DNA of 64,000 bases from NCBI RefSeq assembly GCF_001658005.1, contig NZ_CP015986.1, forward strand, positions 806,001-870,000. Reading direction: 5' to 3'. Position numbers and translations under genes: made by a program. Positions 60,166 to 64,000 of this stretch are shown in pieces. Origin of the DNA: Sphingobium sp. EP60837 (lineage in GTDB: Bacteria > Pseudomonadota > Alphaproteobacteria > Sphingomonadales > Sphingomonadaceae). The notes under the pieces are model-generated. The model was not told the DNA's origin. It saw only the letters and a list, made by a program, of their open reading frames with translations, and did not search any database. The number at the start of each line of letters is the position of its first letter. The first letter of the stretch is position 1.

Positions 60166-62439
60166 TCAATTCAGTTCGATGGCCCGCTCATTGGCCCAAC
60201 CCGTCAGCGCGCCCCGCACATCGACGACGCCATCGTCGAGTAGCCCCCGCATCAATGCCTGCAATTCGGCTGCGTCGATGGCGCGGATCATCGCCTTGAC
60301 GGGTCCAACGGACGCGGGCGTGATCGACAACCGCCGCACGCCCAGGCCCACCAGCGCCATCGCCTCCAGCGTCCGTCCGCCCATTTCGCCGCACACGCCG
60401 ACCGGCACTTGATAGGCCTCGCAAGTCCGCACCACCCGATCGAGGAAGCGCAATATCGCGATGCTCAGCCAATCATAGCGCTCCGCCAGTCTCGGATGCG
60501 CCCGGTCGGCGGCAAAAAGGAACTGCGTCAGGTCATTGGTGCCGATCGACAGAAAATCCAGTTTCGGCAGCAGGATATCCAACACCTCGGCCAGTGCAGG
60601 CACCTCCAGCATCGCGCCATAACGGACCCCCGAGGGGACCTTCTTGCGCTGGGACAGCAGCCATTCGCGCTGATGCTCGACCAGTGCGCGCGCCTGCTCA
60701 TATTCCCAGGGTTCCGACACCATCGGAAACATGATGTTGAGTATCTTGCCCGCCGAAGCTTCCAGCAGTGCCCGCGCCTGCGCCTTCATCAGGCCATCGC
60801 GATCCAGAGCCAGGCGCAACGCACGCCAACCCATCGCCGGATTATCCTCCAGCTCATCATCGTCACGCTGCATATAGGGCAGGGCCTTGTCGCCGCCGAT
60901 GTCGACGGTGCGGAAGATGACCGGCCGATCCCCCGCCGCGTCCAGCACATCCTTGTAAAGCCGCTGCTGCTTCTCCCGCTGCGGCAGGGTGGCGGAAACG
61001 AGGAACTGGAACTCGGTGCGAAACAGCCCGATACCATCCGCACCCACCAGGTCGAGCGCCTGCGCATCTTCCCGCAAACCCGCATTGACCATCAACTCGA
61101 TGCGCTGCCCGTCGGCCGTCACCGAAGGCAGGTCGCGCATCGCGGCAAATTCCGCGCGGCGCTTTTGCGTCACATGCAGCTTGTTCTCGAACGCCTCGTC
61201 CATGTCGGGCGTCGGGCGGATAAGCAGAGTATTGGATGTCACGTCCATCAGGATGAGGTCGCCCTCATTCACCTGATGGCGGATTTCGCGCACGCGGCCC
61301 AGCACAGGCACGCCCATGGCGCGCGCGACGATGGTGACATGGGCCGTCAGCGACCCTTCCTCCAGGATCACGCCCTTCAGCCGCCGGCGATCATATTCCA
61401 GCAGTTCGGCAGGCCCCAGGTTGCGAGCGATCAGGATCGCGTCCTGCCGCAGCCCAAGCTGCGCCGCCGTGCCAAGCTGGCCCGACACGATGCGCAGCAG
61501 CCGGTTCGCCAGATCCTCCAGATCGTGCATCCGATCCTGCAACAGAGCATCGTCGATCTGCCGCATCCGCATCCGCGTGCGCTGCTGCACCCGCTCGATC
61601 GCGGCTTCTGCGGTCAGGCCGCTGTCGATCGCCTCGTTGATGCGCCGGATCCAGCCTTCGTCATAGGCGAACATCTTGTAGGTTTCGAGAACCTCCTGAT
61701 GCTCGCCCTCGGTGCCGAACTCGGCCGTGCCGGTCATGCGGTCGATCTGCTCGCGCATCTTGGTGAAGGCGGAAATGACGCGCTGCCGTTCGGCCTCCGT
61801 ATCCTCCGCGACCGTATGTTCGACATGGACGCGCGGCTGATGGAAGACGGCATGGCCACGCGCCATGCCCATCACCAGCTGCAGGCCGCCCAGCATGATC
61901 GTGCCGGTATCCTGCACGCGTGAATCCGCCGGGCCATCGTCGGCCAGCTCGGCATTGGCGATCAGTTCAGACAGGACCATGGCCACCGTCTGCAACGCCT
62001 CAATCTCGACCTCTTCATAGCGGCGCGGCTCCACATGCTGCACGCACAAGACGCCGATCGCCCGCTCGCGCCGTACGATCGGCACGCCCGCAAAACTGTG
62101 GAACAGTTCCTCGCCCGTTTCCGGCCGATAGCTATAATCAGGATGCGCCGCCGCCTCGTCCAGGTTCAGCGTCTCCACATTGGTGGCGATCAGGCCGACA
62201 AGCCCCTCTCCCATCGCCATGCGGGTGACATGCACGGCTTCCTGCTTCAGGCCGCGGGTCGCGAACAGTTCCAGCACGCCCTCGCGCACCAGATAGATGG
62301 AGCATACTTCGCTGGAGAGCGCCTGGCCGATAATATCGACCACCTTGTTCAGCTTCGCCTGCGCGCTCGTTCGCGCGGCCATCACCTCCTGCAAACTGGT
62401 CAGGATTTGGCGGGCGGCGGCGGCGGGCGTCGTGGACAT
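60166..62439 (-). CDS. ptsP: Phosphoenolpyruvate-protein phosphotransferase PtsP (enzyme I-Ntr)
   Basis: The 757-residue enzyme starts the nitrogen phosphotransferase relay. An N-terminal GAF domain (about 20-165) senses glutamine or alpha-ketoglutarate in model species. The phosphorylated histidine His367 is in EGSLTAHVTIVARAMGVPVL. The PEP-binding TIM barrel ends with VPVGVCGEMGGRTLEAMALV, whose Cys is catalytic. No ptsN, ptsO or lysC gene lies nearby, so the rest of the relay is elsewhere. It is divergent from the aminotransferase across 174 nt. Confidence 0.95.
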   Translation of the reverse strand: MSTTPAAAARQILTSLQEVMAARTSAQAKLNKVVDIIGQALSSEVCSIYLVREGVLELFATRGLKQEAVHVTRMAMGEGLVGLIATNVETLNLDEAAAHPDYSYRPETGEELFHSFAGVPIVRRERAIGVLCVQHVEPRRYEEVEIEALQTVAMVLSELIANAELADDGPADSRVQDTGTIMLGGLQLVMGMARGHAVFHQPRVHVEHTVAEDTEAERQRVISAFTKMREQIDRMTGTAEFGTEGEHQEVLETYKMFAYDEGWIRRINEAIDSGLTAEAAIERVQQRTRMRMRQIDDALLQDRMHDLEDLANRLLRIVSGQLGTAAQLGLRQDAILIARNLGPAELLEYDRRRLKGVILEEGSLTAHVTIVARAMGVPVLGRVREIRHQVNEGDLILMDVTSNTLLIRPTPDMDEAFENKLHVTQKRRAEFAAMRDLPSVTADGQRIELMVNAGLREDAQALDLVGADGIGLFRTEFQFLVSATLPQREKQQRLYKDVLDAAGDRPVIFRTVDIGGDKALPYMQRDDDELEDNPAMGWRALRLALDRDGLMKAQARALLEASAGKILNIMFPMVSEPWEYEQARALVEHQREWLLSQRKKVPSGVRYGAMLEVPALAEVLDILLPKLDFLSIGTNDLTQFLFAADRAHPRLAERYDWLSIAILRFLDRVVRTCEAYQVPVGVCGEMGGRTLEAMALVGLGVRRLSITPASVGPVKAMIRAIDAAELQALMRGLLDDGVVDVRGALTGWANERAIELN

Positions 62440-62612
62440 ATACCAGCGCTAACAGATCGCAGGGCTCCTTTCCAAGGGGAAGTCAGGGTTAATCAGAGCC
62501 GAAATCCATCAAAATGATCAAAAAACGCCAGGACACATTGTGGAAATGGAGCGGCGCTTCGTCTCCCCCATCGGAAATACATGCGGTTGGATGAAACAAG
62601 GGGACAGACGAA

Positions 62613-63779
62613 ATGACCTTGATGTTGGAAAAGGACGCTCGCGAAGACCTGCTCGATCGCGGATATTCGCGCCGTAACCTCGGCAAGATCGCCGCCCTGC
62701 TGGGCGCAGGCGCCGCTGTGAATTCGATGCTGCTTCAGCCCGCCTTCGCGCAGCAGCAGGCGGCGCGCGGGATCAAGGGCGCGGTTCGGATCGGATCGAA
62801 CGAATGTTGGGCAGGCCCCTTCCCCTCGGGCGTGGAAGCCGCCGCGCATGCCGCCTCCTTCGGCAACTGGTATGATCCCGACAATTATAAGGGCGACCTC
62901 ATCTCTACCGTCGCCAAGGTCGAAGGTATTCCGGACTCGCACGTCATGCTGTGGCCAGGGTCCGGCGGCCCGCTGGTCAGCATCGTCGCGGCCTATTGCT
63001 CGCCGACCAAGGGACTGGTCACGGCCGACCCAACCTTCGAATCCGCTTGGCGTACTGCCGATTACATGAAAGCGCCAATCGCCAAGGCCGCCCAGCCCGT
63101 CGGCAAGGGCAGCGACGTCAAGGCGATGCTCGCCGCCAATCCCAATGCGGGCCTCTATTATGTCTGCACGCCCAACAATCCGACCGGCACGATCACGCCG
63201 CTATCCGACATCAAATGGCTGCTCGACAACAAGCCGGCCGATGCGATGCTGCTGGTCGATGAAGCCTACATCCACTTCTCCGAAGCGCCCAGCGCCGTCA
63301 GCCTGATGGCCGGGCGCAAGGACATCATCGTCATGCGCACCTTCTCGAAGCTGTTCGGCATGGCGGGCATGCGCCTCGGCCTCACCTTCGCCGATCCTGA
63401 GGTGCAGAAGCGTATCATGCTGTTCGGCCCCAGCGCGGGCGGCCTGTCGATCACGGCCATGGCCTGCGGCAATGCCGTCTATACCGAGGCGGGACTCATC
63501 AAGGCACGCCGTGACGAATGCGCCGCCAACCGGGCCGAAACCATCGCCTGGCTCACCAAGAAGGGCATCCCCGTTCAGCCTGGTAGCCAAGCCAATATGT
63601 TCATGATGGACTGGAAAAAGCCCGCCAAGGACATGCAGACCGCTCTGCTCGGCACCCCGGAAAAGGTTCAGATCGGCCGCGCCTGGCCCATCTGGCCGAC
63701 CGTATCGCGCGTCACGGTCGGCTCGTCCGACGACATGGCCAAGTTCCGCGCAGCCGTGGAGAAGGTCATCAAGGCATAA
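62613..63779 (+). CDS. Tat-exported PLP-dependent aminotransferase (HisC-like fold)
   Basis: A 388-residue class I/II aminotransferase with a twin-arginine signal, SRRNLGKIAALLGAGAAVNS (Arg20-Arg21), cleaved after PAFA (about residue 46). The catalytic core is intact: Asn189 in TPNNPTG, Asp216 and Tyr219 in VDEAY, Lys246 (Schiff base) in FSKLFGMAGMRLG, and a C-terminal Arg in SRVTVGSSDD. The closest general family is histidinol-phosphate aminotransferase, but the substrate is unknown. Tat export of a folded, PLP-loaded enzyme to the periplasm is plausible. It stands alone, divergent from ptsP. A hairpin follows. Confidence 0.87.
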   Translation: MTLMLEKDAREDLLDRGYSRRNLGKIAALLGAGAAVNSMLLQPAFAQQQAARGIKGAVRIGSNECWAGPFPSGVEAAAHAASFGNWYDPDNYKGDLISTVAKVEGIPDSHVMLWPGSGGPLVSIVAAYCSPTKGLVTADPTFESAWRTADYMKAPIAKAAQPVGKGSDVKAMLAANPNAGLYYVCTPNNPTGTITPLSDIKWLLDNKPADAMLLVDEAYIHFSEAPSAVSLMAGRKDIIVMRTFSKLFGMAGMRLGLTFADPEVQKRIMLFGPSAGGLSITAMACGNAVYTEAGLIKARRDECAANRAETIAWLTKKGIPVQPGSQANMFMMDWKKPAKDMQTALLGTPEKVQIGRAWPIWPTVSRVTVGSSDDMAKFRAAVEKVIKA

Positions 63780-63786
63780 GCCAACA

Positions 63787-63816
63787 AATCCTCCCCATCG
63801 CCGGATGGGGAGGATT
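63787..63816. repeat. Palindrome after the aminotransferase gene
   Basis: AATCCTCCCCATC (63787-63799) pairs perfectly with GATGGGGAGGATT (63804-63816) around a GCCG loop. The stem begins 7 nt after the stop codon. No T-run follows, so it is a repeat that may also act as a weak or rho-assisted terminator for both convergent genes. Confidence 0.6.
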
Positions 63817-63824
63817 ACCCTCCT

Positions 63825-64000
63825 TCAAGCCGTAGCCGCTGAAGTCTCGCACAATTCCTTGAACTGCGCCGCCATCTGATCCCAGCCCGGATGAAACCCC
63901 ATCTCCTCATGGCGCTTCATCCCCTCGGCATCCCAATGCCGGGCCGTCGCGGTAAAGCGCGTGCCCTCCCCCTCATCGGCGAAGCTCCACAGATGAGTCA
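63825..64000 (-). CDS. SRPBCC/AHSA1-domain protein, C-terminal part (cut by window edge)
   Basis: The last 58 codons of a protein whose start lies beyond the right edge. The reading WSFADEGEGTRFTATARHWD then AEGMKRHEEMGFHPGWDQMA is the C-terminal strand-helix of the START/SRPBCC (AHSA1-like) fold, in which the final helix carries MGFHxGWxxM. These small proteins bind hydrophobic ligands in a deep pocket; the function here is unassigned. It is convergent with the aminotransferase and its stop is 9 nt beyond the palindrome. Confidence 0.8.
   Translation of the reverse strand, partial: THLWSFADEGEGTRFTATARHWDAEGMKRHEEMGFHPGWDQMAAQFKELCETSAATA

Overview
The window is a GC-rich stretch of ordinary chromosome from an alphaproteobacterium, most likely a sphingomonad (Sphingobium or Sphingomonas type). 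The clues are the F1-only ATP synthase operon (atpHAGDC, no F0 genes alongside), the pcm-tolC-popZ-valS block, a large TonB-dependent receptor, PtsP of the nitrogen phosphotransferase system, and several families of short GC-rich palindromic repeats between genes. Codons are strongly G/C-ended throughout. I see no rRNA, CRISPR array, transposase, integrase or phage gene. The genus assignment is inference from gene content, not from a marker comparison.

Layout, left to right. 1-4.8 kb: recR-def (minus, def cut by the window edge) diverging from fmt-truA (plus), then a queuosine-precursor-type transporter, tRNA-Arg(TCT), a monooxygenase-fold gene coupled to a 32-residue membrane peptide, and a transaldolase-like fsa gene. 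5-11 kb: a DUF2490 exported protein, priA with a Cys-rich DUF1289 gene, ada, and a membrane-anchored S1C protease. 11.3-16.3 kb: the F1 operon, with palindromic repeats at two of its junctions and a clear terminator after atpC. 16.4-24.5 kb: an orphan CpaF-type ATPase, an exported methyltransferase-like protein, a drug/metabolite transporter, OsmC, PRC-barrel, RBBP9-type hydrolase, YezD and a TonB-dependent receptor.

24.6-35.3 kb: panB, a membrane TPR protein, bamB, der, a TusA-like protein, a lone Hpt protein, a luciferase-like oxidoreductase whose start lies inside a perfect hairpin, an acyltransferase, a HerA-like ATPase and a MATE exporter. 35.4-43.8 kb: valS, popZ, tolC, a pcm-type gene, tRNA-Cys(GCA), a TauE/SafE transporter, a glutathione S-transferase and ndk. 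43.4-51.1 kb: holC-pepA (minus) diverging from lptD-surA-pdxA-rsmA (plus), the outer-membrane biogenesis order also known from enterobacteria. 51.2-64 kb: a TPR protein, an RsmB-type methyltransferase, guaB, ftsH, a 63-residue membrane protein, tilS, cpoB, a RodZ-like protein, ptsP, a Tat-exported PLP aminotransferase and a partial SRPBCC protein.

Envelope assembly is a recurring theme: BamB, LptD and SurA act on outer-membrane proteins and LPS; FtsH, CpoB and the RodZ-like protein act on the inner membrane and cell wall; PopZ organises the pole; TolC and the TonB receptor handle export and import. I found no convincing new defence or mobile system. The most unusual items are the hairpin over the start of the luciferase-like gene, two exported proteins from normally cytoplasmic cofactor-dependent families, repeats that appear to supply the ribosome binding site of atpC, and the overlooked 32-residue membrane peptide.
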